Below are positions 51,810-60,854 of a stretch of 64,000 nt of DNA, piece after piece. Within the stretch, counting starts at the first letter, position 1, and the number at the start of each line of letters is the position of its first letter. Source of the stretch: a virus. Both the position numbers and the translations under genes were made by a program. The notes under the pieces are model-generated. The model was not told where the DNA came from and did no database searches. It saw only the letters and a program-made list of their open reading frames with translations. Location: IMG/VR virus record IMGVR_UViG_3300036770_004723, positions 124,001 through 188,000 of that record, one strand, 5' to 3'.

Positions 51810-53486
51810 ATGAACAAAAATTTAAAATTGTTTTTAAGTCAAAGCGCTAAATTTGAACAACTTGACGAGTATACTTGGTATAAATATAATGGAATTCAAA
51901 AAGTACAGATAGCTGTAAGAACACACAAAAGAACGATTGAAAAGAATTCTTTGTTTGGTTTACGTTATACACGTAATGGAACCATATACGTAATATTACC
52001 TGAAATGTATCATGTGGATTTTGTAGTAGACAGGACTACAGCAAACAAGCTTTTGAATAAAAGCGATATCGTTAAACGACCTACTATCAAAAATTTAACT
52101 GATAACAATACTGGAAAAATAATTAGACGAGCTGCTGCTGAAATAGCTGCGGAGTTATCACCTAACAGAGTATGGGATAGCCCTAGATATAAAGCAGCTA
52201 GAAACATAACCAACGAATCCGTTATTGATTACAGTAATTATCAATGGCGTAAAATTTCAGCAGTTGATGGTTTTAAACTAGCTAAAGCAGATAGAAAAAT
52301 GCACTATAAACATAATGATATTATAGGCATGAGATTTATAAAACCTGCCACAGGCGGAGTGCTAATTGATAAAAACTTTAATCGTTTTGTCTTAAACACT
52401 GAAGCTTATGACCGTATTGTATCAGGCTCTAAGGTCTTACCTAAATCAAAATGGCCTGAAGGTAAATTTAGCAAAGAAGAAGCTGAAATAGCTAGACAAG
52501 AAGAATTAATTCTTGCCAAACAAAAACGTGCTTCTGAAAGACGTGCTTTACGTGAATTAGAGGCAGCTAAAAAGCGCGAAGAAGAAAAACTATTAAAATT
52601 AAAATTGGCTGAAGAACGAAAAGAAAGAAAGAGAAAAGAATTAGAGGCAAGAGAATCAGCTACTTTGTTAAATGAACATATAGAACGTGTGCGTAAAACT
52701 GCGGTTATTCCTATGGATGATCGTGATATAAGAGAACGAGTTAAACAACGTAGAAGATTAAGCGCTGAAGATTTAGGTCTTAAAGAAGAGTATTTAGATA
52801 ACTCTGAAAAAGAATTTGAATTGAATTTAGATGGACTTACATTAAATACTGACACCAAGGTCGAAAGGAAAGAAAAACCTGCTGAATTAAAGGACATGTT
52901 AGATCAAGTAATTAAAGATACTAAGAAAGATCTAACTTTGTTTAATATGGAAGATATTGAATCAGACCCTGAAGATTTTGAAGATGATCCTGAAGTTCAA
53001 TATGAAGACAGTGAAGTAGAACATGATCTTTACGAAGATGAAGAAAAGTCTAAAGACCTAGATTTAACAAAAGATCCTGAAGATGAAGATGAAGATGAAT
53101 ATGAGCCTGATGAAGAAGTTGAAATAGCAGAAGATGAACTTGAAGAAGTAGAAGATTCTGAAGAAGACGAACTTGAAGAGAAAAAACCTGAAATTAAATA
53201 TGAAGAAGGTCATGTAATTACTTTTGAACAGGATGCTTCAGAAAGCAGAGAATTTTTAATTTACAGTATCGAACCTTTAAAAGGTAACGATCATATTTTA
53301 ATATATAAACTTTACGATATTGATAACGAACCTGACGAATATAGAACCGTTCGTATCGACACACATAAAAAGCGAAAAATTGAAGATATGGCTAAAATGA
53401 TTCGCAAAGTATCCGCTAAGGATTTCATTAGATATCAAGCTATGGCCGAAGATCTTATGAAAAATCCTGAACCTATTGAGAGTTAA
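51810..53486 (+). CDS. charged coiled-coil protein with acidic tail (558 aa)
   Basis: I chose ATG 51810 over the in-frame GTG 51801. Residues 1-200 are globular and start NLKLFLSQSA, similar to the protein at 63115. Residues 215-300 form an Arg/Lys/Glu coiled coil. Residues 350-460 are extremely acidic (DEDEDEYEPDEE) before a small C-terminal alpha/beta domain. Such charge segregation is typical of scaffold or core proteins of large phage heads, but no family is recognised. Confidence 0.65.
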   Translation: MNKNLKLFLSQSAKFEQLDEYTWYKYNGIQKVQIAVRTHKRTIEKNSLFGLRYTRNGTIYVILPEMYHVDFVVDRTTANKLLNKSDIVKRPTIKNLTDNNTGKIIRRAAAEIAAELSPNRVWDSPRYKAARNITNESVIDYSNYQWRKISAVDGFKLAKADRKMHYKHNDIIGMRFIKPATGGVLIDKNFNRFVLNTEAYDRIVSGSKVLPKSKWPEGKFSKEEAEIARQEELILAKQKRASERRALRELEAAKKREEEKLLKLKLAEERKERKRKELEARESATLLNEHIERVRKTAVIPMDDRDIRERVKQRRRLSAEDLGLKEEYLDNSEKEFELNLDGLTLNTDTKVERKEKPAELKDMLDQVIKDTKKDLTLFNMEDIESDPEDFEDDPEVQYEDSEVEHDLYEDEEKSKDLDLTKDPEDEDEDEYEPDEEVEIAEDELEEVEDSEEDELEEKKPEIKYEEGHVITFEQDASESREFLIYSIEPLKGNDHILIYKLYDIDNEPDEYRTVRIDTHKKRKIEDMAKMIRKVSAKDFIRYQAMAEDLMKNPEPIES

Positions 53487-53489
53487 AAT

Positions 53490-55460
53490 ATGTTAAAATC
53501 TGAAATTAAAAAATTTATGGATATCGGGTGGGAAAAAGCTACTCGTTCTGATTTTGACAGTTTTTTAGATTATATTGATGATGCTTACTACAACAAAGCA
53601 AAGAAACCTATAACAGACGATCAATACGACCTGTTAAAAGAAAATTACTTTGCTCGTTTTCCTAAGTCTAAGCGTAAGGCAAAAGTAGGTCATAGTACAG
53701 GTAACAAACGTGCTGAAGTAAAATTACCAAATCCTATGAGTTCACTTGATAAAATCAAAGAACCAAAAAAGATTGATCTATTTGCCAAGAAATATGCTGG
53801 ACCTTGGGTTGTAAGTGACAAAGAAGATGGAATGAGTTTGCAGTTGATCTACTTTAATGGTGTACCAAGTGAATTGTATACTCGTGGTAATGGACTTAAG
53901 GGGCAAGACATTTCACATCTTATTCCATACCTGCGTATTCCAAAACGTATTGGTATTAAAACGCCATTTGCAATTCGCATTGAAGGAATTGTTGAAAACG
54001 CCGCATTTGAAAAACACTTGTCTAAAAAATCTGGTGGTGACTTTACAGCTGTACGTAATGCAGCTGGAGGTATCATTAATAAATTGCCTAGCAGCAAAGA
54101 TTTTGATAAGTATGCTGCTTATGCAAAACACATGACATTATTTGCATTCAAGATTCTTGAAGGCAAGGGATATAATCTTAAACCAAGCAAGCAATTTGAA
54201 TTACTGGATTCACTAGGTTTTAAAGTTGTTCCATATAAAATTGTGGACACACTAAACTTTGATATTCTTTCTTCTTTACTCAGTGAGAGACTTAAAGCCA
54301 GTAAATATGATATTGACGGTCTTGTTGTTGAACAAGATAAATACCATGCAGTGGGACACAGTTTACCAAAACATGCTGTGAGCTTTAAAGAAAATAATGC
54401 TGCTAGCATGGTAGATATAAAGGTTAAAGATGTTGTATGGGAAGCAAGTAGAAATGGTATTTTGATTCCTGTTGTGACAATTGAACCTACTAAAATTGGT
54501 GGAGTCATGGTCAGCAATTTTACAGGACATAACGCTTTCTATATTCAACATGGCTATAAAAGTGAATTGAAATCTAAGCCGCCTTATGATCCAAGACCTT
54601 TAGGTAAAGGCGCTATCATCCGTGCTGTTAGATCTGGTGGCGTAATTCCTTACATTGTTGAAGTTGTTAAAGCTGCACGTAAACCTCAAATGCCTGATGT
54701 TGAATACAAGCGAAAAGGCATACATGTAGTATTAGCAGGAAAGCAGAACATAGGGAAAGAATTACAGACTCAGAAAAAGATTGAGCATTTCTTTGTCCGT
54801 ATCGGTGTAGATGGATTTAAGTTATCTACTGTTCAACGTTTTTGGGATAATGGATATACAAAACTTAGTCAGTTTCTTAAACTCAAGAAAAAAGACTTTG
54901 TTAACATTGATGGTTTAGGTGAACGTAAAGCAGAGCAGTTTGAGCAAAGTTTAACTAAAGCTCTATCTGAATTGGATTTTGTAAAACTAGCTGACGCAAG
55001 TGGCTACCTGCCAAATTTTGGAACCAGACGTTTTCAAATGATCGTTGATGCGTATCCAGATGTAATGGCATGGCCTAAATCTAGAATGAGTGATCAAACA
55101 ATTGTAAGTAAAATACAACAGCTATCAGGCTTCAACGAACTAGCTTACGATTTTGCTGATGGCTTACCTAAAATTGTTAAGTTTGCAGATACTTTCGGTC
55201 TTAATATTAAGCAAGTTAAAAAAGTAATAAAGGGATCTAAATTTGCAGGGCTGAACGTTACATTCACCGGTGTCAGAGATTTGATCTTAGGTAAAACTAT
55301 TAGTGAGCAAGGCGGAACAGTGCAAGACTGGCGCAAGGATACTAATTTAGTCTTAATAAAAGAAGTTGGTTTTACTAGTTCTACTGTAGAAAAAGCTCAA
55401 GATGCAGGTGTTAAAATATTAACTGTTGATCAGTTTAAAAAGAAATATAAGGTACTTTAA
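53490..55460 (+). CDS. ligA: NAD+-dependent DNA ligase, LigA-like (656 aa)
   Basis: The protein seals nicks using NAD+. Residues 36-60 carry the Ia-type ITDDQYD start. The adenylation motif is KEDG with nucleophile Lys111, followed by TRGNG, RIEG, VRNAAGG and DIDGLVV. An OB-fold, a helix-hairpin-helix (NIDGLGERKAEQF near 475-490) and a C-terminal BRCT domain (about 575-656) follow. Length and domain order match bacterial LigA, but the four-cysteine zinc finger is absent and the protein contains no cysteine at all. It overlaps the NUDIX gene by one base. Confidence 0.9.
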   Translation: MLKSEIKKFMDIGWEKATRSDFDSFLDYIDDAYYNKAKKPITDDQYDLLKENYFARFPKSKRKAKVGHSTGNKRAEVKLPNPMSSLDKIKEPKKIDLFAKKYAGPWVVSDKEDGMSLQLIYFNGVPSELYTRGNGLKGQDISHLIPYLRIPKRIGIKTPFAIRIEGIVENAAFEKHLSKKSGGDFTAVRNAAGGIINKLPSSKDFDKYAAYAKHMTLFAFKILEGKGYNLKPSKQFELLDSLGFKVVPYKIVDTLNFDILSSLLSERLKASKYDIDGLVVEQDKYHAVGHSLPKHAVSFKENNAASMVDIKVKDVVWEASRNGILIPVVTIEPTKIGGVMVSNFTGHNAFYIQHGYKSELKSKPPYDPRPLGKGAIIRAVRSGGVIPYIVEVVKAARKPQMPDVEYKRKGIHVVLAGKQNIGKELQTQKKIEHFFVRIGVDGFKLSTVQRFWDNGYTKLSQFLKLKKKDFVNIDGLGERKAEQFEQSLTKALSELDFVKLADASGYLPNFGTRRFQMIVDAYPDVMAWPKSRMSDQTIVSKIQQLSGFNELAYDFADGLPKIVKFADTFGLNIKQVKKVIKGSKFAGLNVTFTGVRDLILGKTISEQGGTVQDWRKDTNLVLIKEVGFTSSTVEKAQDAGVKILTVDQFKKKYKVL

Positions 55461-55927
55461 TGAAAACTAAAATGTTACATATAGAATCTGCTACCTTAAA
55501 GGAAACAGTAGATCAAAATGAACGCATTAGAAAGCAAACAGGTGTTATACCTTTTTTTATTGACGATGATGGTGAAATATATGTTATGTTGATTGGCAGC
55601 AGACACGCAGGAAACTGGAGCATACCAAAAGGTAAAAAAGAAAAGCACTTATCCAAAAAAGATAGTGCTGCCATTGAAGCATACGAAGAAGCCGGTATTC
55701 GAGGTGATATACTTGGAAAACTCGGCGAGTACCAGTACAGAAAAGGATCGACTGGTGTAATGCAGAATGTTATAGTTTACGCCATGCAGGTTGAACGTCA
55801 GTTGAAAAAATTTCCTGAACAAGGGATGCGTGTACGTAAATGGTTCACTGTTGATAAAGCTGCTAAAAAAATCGGTAAGAAACTTTCGCATATTGTACTG
55901 GCTGTAAAAGATTATGCCCCTGAATAA
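55460..55927 (+). CDS. NUDIX hydrolase (155 aa)
   Basis: The NUDIX helix is present as PKGKKEKHLSKKD followed by AAIEAYEEAGI (about residues 55-80). The catalytic EAYEEAG part is intact. The first Glu and the Arg of the classical box (GX5EX7REUXEEXGU) are replaced by Leu and Ile, as in some diphosphoinositol- or nucleotide-pyrophosphatase-like members. The enzyme would hydrolyse a nucleoside diphosphate linked to another group; its place next to an NAD+-dependent ligase makes NAD+ or nucleotide turnover plausible, though unproven. Confidence 0.82.
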   Translation: MKTKMLHIESATLKETVDQNERIRKQTGVIPFFIDDDGEIYVMLIGSRHAGNWSIPKGKKEKHLSKKDSAAIEAYEEAGIRGDILGKLGEYQYRKGSTGVMQNVIVYAMQVERQLKKFPEQGMRVRKWFTVDKAAKKIGKKLSHIVLAVKDYAPE

Positions 55928-55946
55928 AACTTTGTAGGAAAACATT

Positions 55947-56843
55947 ATGTTCAGCAGCTTGGATATATCTACCGATTATTGGAGACATTTTATTCCAGTT
56001 GCACCTGACATTGATATAACTGTAGTACTGGGCGAAGAAATTTTTATTGATCTTCGCCCATTTATCATTCAAGGTGCTAGGGATTTTTTCGATCAAAGTA
56101 GTCCAGACACAAATGTAATACCTGATAAAGTACCTAGTCAGCGCGGCTGGCGTCTTGAATATTTTATTACGGTTCCACCTAAAAAAGGAACTATTAAAAA
56201 AGAAACATTTTTAAATGGTTTCATTTATAAGCCTGATAAAGGTGCCGGTAACTCTAATGACTGTTTTAACTATCAGCTTAGTAACGGTACTCAATTATCC
56301 CATCACGGAAAAATAAATATCACTATTATAAAACAAAGTGATAATGTCTGGGAAATAATAGGATTCAGACCAGATGCTAACGCAGGAATAGATCCAGTTG
56401 AATTCGAAATGCGTATGAGTGTTAAATCTACGCATGTTTCCTATCCTTTATATAGTGTAAAAGGCTTTAAGTGGTTTGTTGAAAACATACGAGTAGTAGA
56501 TGGGTACGTAGTAAAAACTATGGATCTAGTACATTCATTCAGAACCTATATGAATTCATCTACTGATGAAACTTATGTCATTTCTGATGGAGCTATTTTA
56601 CCTAAACGTATGTATAAAACAGATAAAGATATATTAGGTATTGATCCCTCCACACAAAGAAGATATGTACCTACAAATAAATTTCCTATGGTTATATGTG
56701 AATTTTGGAATTTCCCTCATAAACGCCAAGGTGAGTACGGTCCTGTAACTGACATGAGCAGACCTGAAATAAAACAATTTAAAATTCAGGATTTCCATTC
56801 AATTGATTGGAACCTTAGCGGATCTATAAAACTACCTGAGTAA
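55947..56843 (+). CDS. probable virion protein with cadherin/Big-like N-terminal domain (298 aa)
   Basis: Residues 22-130 fit the tandem-95/Big_9 pattern: a LGEEIFIDL strand, a PPKKGTI turn, FIYKPDKG and CFNYQLSNG, ending with GKINITI. The remaining beta-rich 160 residues have no match. SD GTAGGAAA precedes the ATG. A surface or tail role is likely from domain type and neighbours. Confidence 0.6.
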   Translation: MFSSLDISTDYWRHFIPVAPDIDITVVLGEEIFIDLRPFIIQGARDFFDQSSPDTNVIPDKVPSQRGWRLEYFITVPPKKGTIKKETFLNGFIYKPDKGAGNSNDCFNYQLSNGTQLSHHGKINITIIKQSDNVWEIIGFRPDANAGIDPVEFEMRMSVKSTHVSYPLYSVKGFKWFVENIRVVDGYVVKTMDLVHSFRTYMNSSTDETYVISDGAILPKRMYKTDKDILGIDPSTQRRYVPTNKFPMVICEFWNFPHKRQGEYGPVTDMSRPEIKQFKIQDFHSIDWNLSGSIKLPE

Positions 56844-56850
56844 ACAACAC

Positions 56851-57939
56851 ATGAAACTTGCATCTTATACAGTAGTAAATAACAATATTAATGTTTTACC
56901 GAATTTAGTAAAAACTTTGGAGAAAGTAGATCTAATATTTATAATGGACCTATCAAGCTCTGATGGAAGTTATGAATTTATTTCTGATTGGGCAGAAAAA
57001 GATCATAGGGTGAAAATATCAGAATATAATAATGAAGATGAATTACAAGCACGAAACATGCTATTACACATGGTTCAAACTAGTTTTGCACACACTGCGA
57101 TTTACATAGATCCAAGCTGTGTTTTAACCGATTTGGATTGGGTAGCCAAATTAAAACTTCTTGATTTAAAAAATTCATATTCCGTTTCAGTTAGCCAACT
57201 TGTATTAAAAGATAATGCACCTAAAATTTCTTATGTATCTAAAGAAACTTTAATACATTCATCTACAGCCAGAGCTAGCTATGTTCATACAGATAAACCT
57301 AGATTGTTAGTATCAAACGATGTTGTAGATTCAGGAATTCATTTTATACAGACCTTGGATCGACCTTTGACTGAAAAATCAGTTACGTATTGGCAGGATA
57401 ATCGAACCGACTGTTATGCGATTTTGTTGGCCAGTAATTATTTATCTGATTTTTCAGATTATGAAGAATTCGTTAAACTTGCATTACCTAATGTAATTGA
57501 ACAACTTGATATCCATTTAGATATCTACGCGATTCAATCACTTTTAAGTTTCTATCAAGTAACAGGCAAAGAAATATACCTGAACATCCTTTCATTTTAT
57601 TGCCCGTCGTTATACGAAGTAAGTTTATATAAAGGACTCAATCGAATTCAAGATAACCCTATTGTTGCCTTAGGTTATTTTACTGAAAGTCTTGAAAGAG
57701 TCGATCTTGGTTATAATTTAACTGTATATAAAGATCCTCAAGCTAAATCCAATCTTTACCATTATATAGCTGTTTCCTATAACAATATTTATGAAATAAC
57801 TGGACTAGATTTTCATAAGGCTAAAGCTGTAGAGTTTTTGAATTTAGTTGTTGCATTAGATCCAACAAACGCAAATGCTAAATTAGATTTGGATTATATG
57901 TTAAAAGAGAAACCAAATAATGAAAAAGAAGTGTGTTGA
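56851..57939 (+). CDS. GT2-like glycosyltransferase with helical repeat C-terminus (362 aa)
   Basis: The N-terminal 120 residues follow the GT-A fold: MKLASYTVVNN strand, IMDLSSSDGSYEF (nucleotide-binding SSDG), QARNMLLHM and AIYIDPS (position of the DxD metal motif, here D-P-S). The C-terminal third has TPR-like helices (ALGYFTESLERV, AVEFLNLVVALDP). Possible targets are virion proteins, modified phage DNA bases or host glycans. The unusual DPS in place of DxD leaves activity uncertain. Confidence 0.65.
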   Translation: MKLASYTVVNNNINVLPNLVKTLEKVDLIFIMDLSSSDGSYEFISDWAEKDHRVKISEYNNEDELQARNMLLHMVQTSFAHTAIYIDPSCVLTDLDWVAKLKLLDLKNSYSVSVSQLVLKDNAPKISYVSKETLIHSSTARASYVHTDKPRLLVSNDVVDSGIHFIQTLDRPLTEKSVTYWQDNRTDCYAILLASNYLSDFSDYEEFVKLALPNVIEQLDIHLDIYAIQSLLSFYQVTGKEIYLNILSFYCPSLYEVSLYKGLNRIQDNPIVALGYFTESLERVDLGYNLTVYKDPQAKSNLYHYIAVSYNNIYEITGLDFHKAKAVEFLNLVVALDPTNANAKLDLDYMLKEKPNNEKEVC

Positions 57940-59515
57940 AATCAAACCATTTTATTCTATATCGGCTAGACGTGAAATAACGGTTGAGCCTGATTGGTGG
58001 AAAAAACTCGGTGAAGCTAGTCGTAAAAATTATTTAAAGAAACATCCAACTAGCCAAATGGCTAAATTTATTAAGAAGCAAGAAGAAAAGAAAAGAAAAG
58101 CACGTCTTAAAAAAGCTGAAAATAAAAAATCAGAGTTACCTAAGGTAAATCATGTAGATCCTGTTGTTGAAGTAAAACCTGAAAAAGTAGAAACAAAAAA
58201 TGCAGGTAAGAATTTCGCAGAACGGGTAAACACTAGATTAAAAGATTTTTTCTCAAATAAAAAACAAAGAATCAAAGATTACACTAGTGTACAGTTAAAA
58301 GCAGTTGGAGAAAAGATTACTCGTCAGGAAATCAAAAGACGTGCTGCTGAAAAACTACCTTATATAAAAGAAACCTTAATGGAATCTCAGAAAAAATTCA
58401 TGTCCAGCATAAACTCTGTTGGATCTTATATAGATAATTCACTTTCACCTGTTAAAAAACAAAATTTAGGTGAGTGGTTAAAATCTAGATTAACAGGTAA
58501 AGGCAGTAATGAAGCCGGAGAAAAGACGGGAAGTTTGATTGCTGTTAATATTATAACAGCTGCTTTAGGCTTAGGTGCTTTGATTGCAGTAACATCTGGT
58601 GTTGCGCCTCTTGCTGGTGCATTAGCCGGTGCATTTTTTGGATTTAACGATTACCGTAGATCTCTTCCAGATAAAGTAGTAGAAGAAACGAAGAAACGAA
58701 GAAGCAAAAAGAAACCTGTACAGGATTTAAAAGATGAATCTGCAAAAGATTTGTATAAAGAAGAACCTGAGGCCGTAAACCAAGAACCTGAAACATTAGA
58801 TCAAGCATCTAAAGAAATAGATCTAGCCGTAGCTGATGTTGAAAAAGCTATGGAAACCTCAGATGATGTTGTTGAAAAAGCCTCAGAACTTGAATCTAAA
58901 TCCAATGACGAACAAGAGATAGTAGATAATCCTGTCAGATACTTAACTGAAGAAATCGCGTTATGGTTAAAAGATCAAGATCAAGATCTAATTGCGAATA
59001 AAATAGCTGAATTAGCTGCTATAGAGGAAATGATAAACGAAGGTTATTCACCTAACGTTTCAGATCTTTCCGATGAAGAAATTGATAAACTTCTAAACAG
59101 TGATGTAGAGATTATCTCAAATCATCTTCAAAGTTTATCCGAAGAAAAAGAAGATTATGAAAGCGAATATGTACCTGATGCCACTGTTAAAAAACTAACT
59201 TTACGTTGCGACAAGCAGTGCATTAGATTACCTTTGAACGAAAGATGGCGATACAATATCCGTTATGGTGACAGTATAATAGGTAATATCCGGTGCATCG
59301 TAAAGAACACTGGAGGTAAATTTAGCCGTAATTGGATTTGTGTTTTAGAAGACGGCTTCAATGAAAGCGTGTACCGGTCAGGTAAGCCTATTCTAAACAA
59401 TGAGCCTTATACCTTGATTAAAAACGGAAAAATTTACCTAGTGAATCCTATTAAACAAACATTTGATGAAACTTGGTCTTGGGCTAAGCTTAATATCGAC
59501 AAGGATTTTTTATGA
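57920..59515 (+). CDS. charged protein with WW..L...YLKKHP motif and central hydrophobic segment (531 aa)
   Basis: The start overlaps the glycosyltransferase by 20 bases. Residues 25-45 contain PDWWKKLGEASRKNYLKKHP, a short motif I have seen associated with phage structural proteins. Residues 30-180 are basic. Residues 205-242 form a Gly/Ala-rich hydrophobic stretch (ITAALGLGALIAV..., then GALAGAFFGF) that could cross or insert into a membrane. An acidic region (about 265-415) and a small C-terminal beta domain follow. A head-core, injected or membrane-active protein is possible. Confidence 0.6.
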   Translation: MKKKCVEIKPFYSISARREITVEPDWWKKLGEASRKNYLKKHPTSQMAKFIKKQEEKKRKARLKKAENKKSELPKVNHVDPVVEVKPEKVETKNAGKNFAERVNTRLKDFFSNKKQRIKDYTSVQLKAVGEKITRQEIKRRAAEKLPYIKETLMESQKKFMSSINSVGSYIDNSLSPVKKQNLGEWLKSRLTGKGSNEAGEKTGSLIAVNIITAALGLGALIAVTSGVAPLAGALAGAFFGFNDYRRSLPDKVVEETKKRRSKKKPVQDLKDESAKDLYKEEPEAVNQEPETLDQASKEIDLAVADVEKAMETSDDVVEKASELESKSNDEQEIVDNPVRYLTEEIALWLKDQDQDLIANKIAELAAIEEMINEGYSPNVSDLSDEEIDKLLNSDVEIISNHLQSLSEEKEDYESEYVPDATVKKLTLRCDKQCIRLPLNERWRYNIRYGDSIIGNIRCIVKNTGGKFSRNWICVLEDGFNESVYRSGKPILNNEPYTLIKNGKIYLVNPIKQTFDETWSWAKLNIDKDFL

Positions 59516-60051
59516 AACCTAAAATTTTAGCTTTAAGTAGTGGTACTGCAATTTTGTGTGATTCGGATTACGAAGCTCAATCTTTAGTTGATTTTCCACC
59601 TAATGAGCCTTTAAATTTATTTAAAGTTTTGGATTTCGTTAAAGCAATGTACGATGATGCAATTTTTGCCCTGCAAAAGGCTACCAGACCTGTATCTAAT
59701 TCTAAATTCAGTCAAGAAAAAATTGCATCTGATTTCGAAGCACTGGAAAAAGCAATAAATTTTCATCTGAGAAATCAGCACAACGGTCTGCACGAAGTGT
59801 ACAATTGTTTAAATTTACTCAGAAACCGATTAGATTTGGAAACTCGATCCAAACATCCTGTACCTAATTGTTTAAAATTGAAAATTTATCTTGATACTAT
59901 TTGCAGTAAATTTGTACAAGAAAACAAAGGTATTGATTTGCTTGCTACCATGATATTTGAAGACGGTAAGAGTTTACGTAAAAATCCTCTTCTTAAAACC
60001 GACCACGAAAAACGCCTTGAAGAGTATCTGGCCAAAAAACAATTAGATTGA
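59512..60051 (+). CDS. unknown helical protein (179 aa)
   Basis: It begins in an ATGA overlap and ends 7 bases before the probable prohead protease gene. After a short N-terminal strand (KILALSSGTAILC), the protein is helical and charged. A head-assembly or scaffold role would fit the neighbours, but nothing specific is visible. Confidence 0.6.
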   Translation: MKPKILALSSGTAILCDSDYEAQSLVDFPPNEPLNLFKVLDFVKAMYDDAIFALQKATRPVSNSKFSQEKIASDFEALEKAINFHLRNQHNGLHEVYNCLNLLRNRLDLETRSKHPVPNCLKLKIYLDTICSKFVQENKGIDLLATMIFEDGKSLRKNPLLKTDHEKRLEEYLAKKQLD

Positions 60052-60058
60052 GGTAAGT

Positions 60059-60853
60059 ATGTTAAACAAGAAAATAGATTTAAATTTTAAATCAAGTTCT
60101 TTTGATCTTAGTATGTTGAATCGTTATAATATAGGTGAAGGCGAAGGTCGTGGTATTAGTTTGCATGAATTATCTAACAAGAATAAAAACATCGAAGTTA
60201 AGCCTGATATGGCAGGTGGCTGTGATAATGTTATTCTCGATGTTAACTGTTGGCTTCCCGCTGCCGCAAAAGAAATGAATATTAGCCCTAATATTCGTGA
60301 TTATGTAATGGTCCCGACTCCGGCACTTATTACAGATCTGCCTAATACAAACGGTGATAGTGCTAGCCTTAAAGAATTATTACGCTTTAATGTTAAGATG
60401 GGACGTCAAGCATACAAAACGTTTCAGGGTAAACCTACGTTTGTTGAACACGCTAACTCTGATCACACTAAAGCTAAAGGCATTATTCTTGATGCTTATT
60501 TAAAACCTTTAAAAGGATTCAAGGGTGAATTAGCTAAGTTAGTTTTATTATTAGCTTACGATAGAACCCGTGATCCAGAAGCTTGCAATAAAATTCTTAC
60601 CAATCGCTGTAATACTCATAGTGTTGGATTTTATTATACAAGTTACACTTGTAGTATTTGTGGCCATACAACACATCAAGACACTATGAAATTGTGTAGC
60701 CACACTCGATTAATGAAAAAACCTTATATGTTGAACGGCCGTATTTGTTATCGTTGGTGTCATGAGATTACAGGATTCGAATGTAGTCAAGTTGAAAATC
60801 CTGCGTATGTCAGTAATCAACACGATCATAGCAAAATTCTTATGGTGAGATAA
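60059..60853 (+). CDS. probable prohead maturation protease (264 aa)
   Basis: FVEHANSD with His131 and NTHSVGF with Ser188 match the His and Ser of herpesvirus-type/HK97-type prohead proteases, including the spacing of about 57 residues. The segment FECSQVENPAYV near 240-250 corresponds to the family's conserved E.S.V..PA strand. CSIC and CSH near 197-213 could bind zinc, an insertion seen in some large phages. The enzyme would cleave core and capsid proteins inside the prohead. No portal or major capsid gene is recognised next to it. Confidence 0.65.
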   Translation: MLNKKIDLNFKSSSFDLSMLNRYNIGEGEGRGISLHELSNKNKNIEVKPDMAGGCDNVILDVNCWLPAAAKEMNISPNIRDYVMVPTPALITDLPNTNGDSASLKELLRFNVKMGRQAYKTFQGKPTFVEHANSDHTKAKGIILDAYLKPLKGFKGELAKLVLLLAYDRTRDPEACNKILTNRCNTHSVGFYYTSYTCSICGHTTHQDTMKLCSHTRLMKKPYMLNGRICYRWCHEITGFECSQVENPAYVSNQHDHSKILMVR

Positions 60854-60854
60854 T

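Noticed and set aside
52406-52897. 163-codon minus-strand frame rich in Ser/Leu/Phe
   Set aside because: Shadow of the Lys/Glu-rich coiled coil on the + strand; no ribosome binding site.
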